DNA of 32,463 nt, taken from an uncultured Lachnospiraceae bacterium (lineage in GTDB: Bacteria; Bacillota; Clostridia; Lachnospirales; Lachnospiraceae). The notes under the pieces are model-generated. The model had not been told where the DNA came from, did not search any database, and worked only from the letters and a program-made list of their open reading frames with translations. Every line of letters begins with the position of its first letter. Within the stretch, counting starts at the first letter, position 1. Shown piece after piece: positions 32,433 to 32,463 of the stretch. Where the stretch lies: assembly GCA_947625875.1 (NCBI GenBank), contig CANQQG010000028.1:1-32463 (forward strand), read 5' to 3'. Position numbers and translations under genes: made by a program.

Positions 32433-32463
32433 AAAAACGATGAGTCGCAGTAGATCTGTGAAA

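Larger units (their letters stand above)
32124..32463. other. Non-coding A+T-rich right edge
   Basis: These 340 bp after thiN hold no credible gene on either strand. Base composition drops from the G+C-rich coding around it to A+T-rich. It contains the hairpin at 32197-32241, the repeats at 32358-32414 and the G tract at 32411-32419, described separately. Confidence 0.7.

Overview
The window reads as chromosomal DNA of a low-to-moderate G+C, spore-forming Firmicute of the Clostridia, most likely a Lachnospiraceae-type gut anaerobe. This is inferred from gene content and order, not from a database search: dipicolinate synthase genes (dpaA/dpaB), a meso-DAP type MurE, a PASTA kinase/PP2C phosphatase pair, a zinc-ribbon L32, YceD-rpmF coupling, strong AGGAGG-type ribosome binding sites and sigma-A promoters. 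Coding is dense and mostly on the + strand, with one three-gene block on the - strand.

Layout. 1-120: tRNA-Trp and a strong terminator. 140-1050: a two-gene unit, glutathione peroxidase plus a small TSCPD-domain protein, behind a near-consensus promoter whose -10 lies in an inverted repeat. 1117-2517: ackA with two candidate promoters. 2568-3400: yceD-rpmF with promoter and terminator. 3495-9747: a probable seven-gene operon (87-aa conserved protein, degenerate parvulin lipoprotein, MFS transporter, AlkD-like glycosylase, unknown protein, thiD, pyk) closed by a clear terminator. 9831-11252: dpaA-dpaB, preceded by a sequence matching the sigma-K consensus. 11291-14901 (- strand): a tandem HD-GYP protein, a short DtxR-family regulator and asnB. 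15126-18932: murE-priA. 19013-22879: a 1288-aa secreted transglutaminase-like/Ig/FN3 protein with its own promoter. 22924-32123: def-fmt-yugP-rsmB-rlmN-(possible 29-aa basic ORF)-stp-prkC-rsgA-thiN, the classical Firmicute translation/signalling cluster. 32124-32463: non-coding, with a long hairpin, 20-bp-spaced direct repeats, an inverted copy and a G9 tract, looking like the edge of a mobile element.

How the genes work together. The def to rsgA block matures N-termini (Def, Fmt), modifies rRNA (RsmB, RlmN), assembles the 30S subunit (RsgA) and senses cell-wall state (PrkC/Stp), next to peptidoglycan precursor synthesis (MurE) and replication restart (PriA). AckA and Pyk are the substrate-level ATP producers of fermentation. 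ThiD and ThiN point to thiamine salvage. DpaAB makes the spore-core chelator dipicolinate.

Most of the window is ordinary core genome, and I see no defence system, CRISPR array, prophage or biosynthetic cluster. The items most worth a second look are the secreted transglutaminase/Ig/FN3 gene placed between priA and def, the tandem HD-GYP gene with three 13-bp repeats upstream, the sigma-K-like promoter of dpaAB, a parvulin domain lacking both family histidines, a short DtxR regulator with a Cys-type metal site, the small basic ORF after rlmN, and the repeat structure at the right edge.
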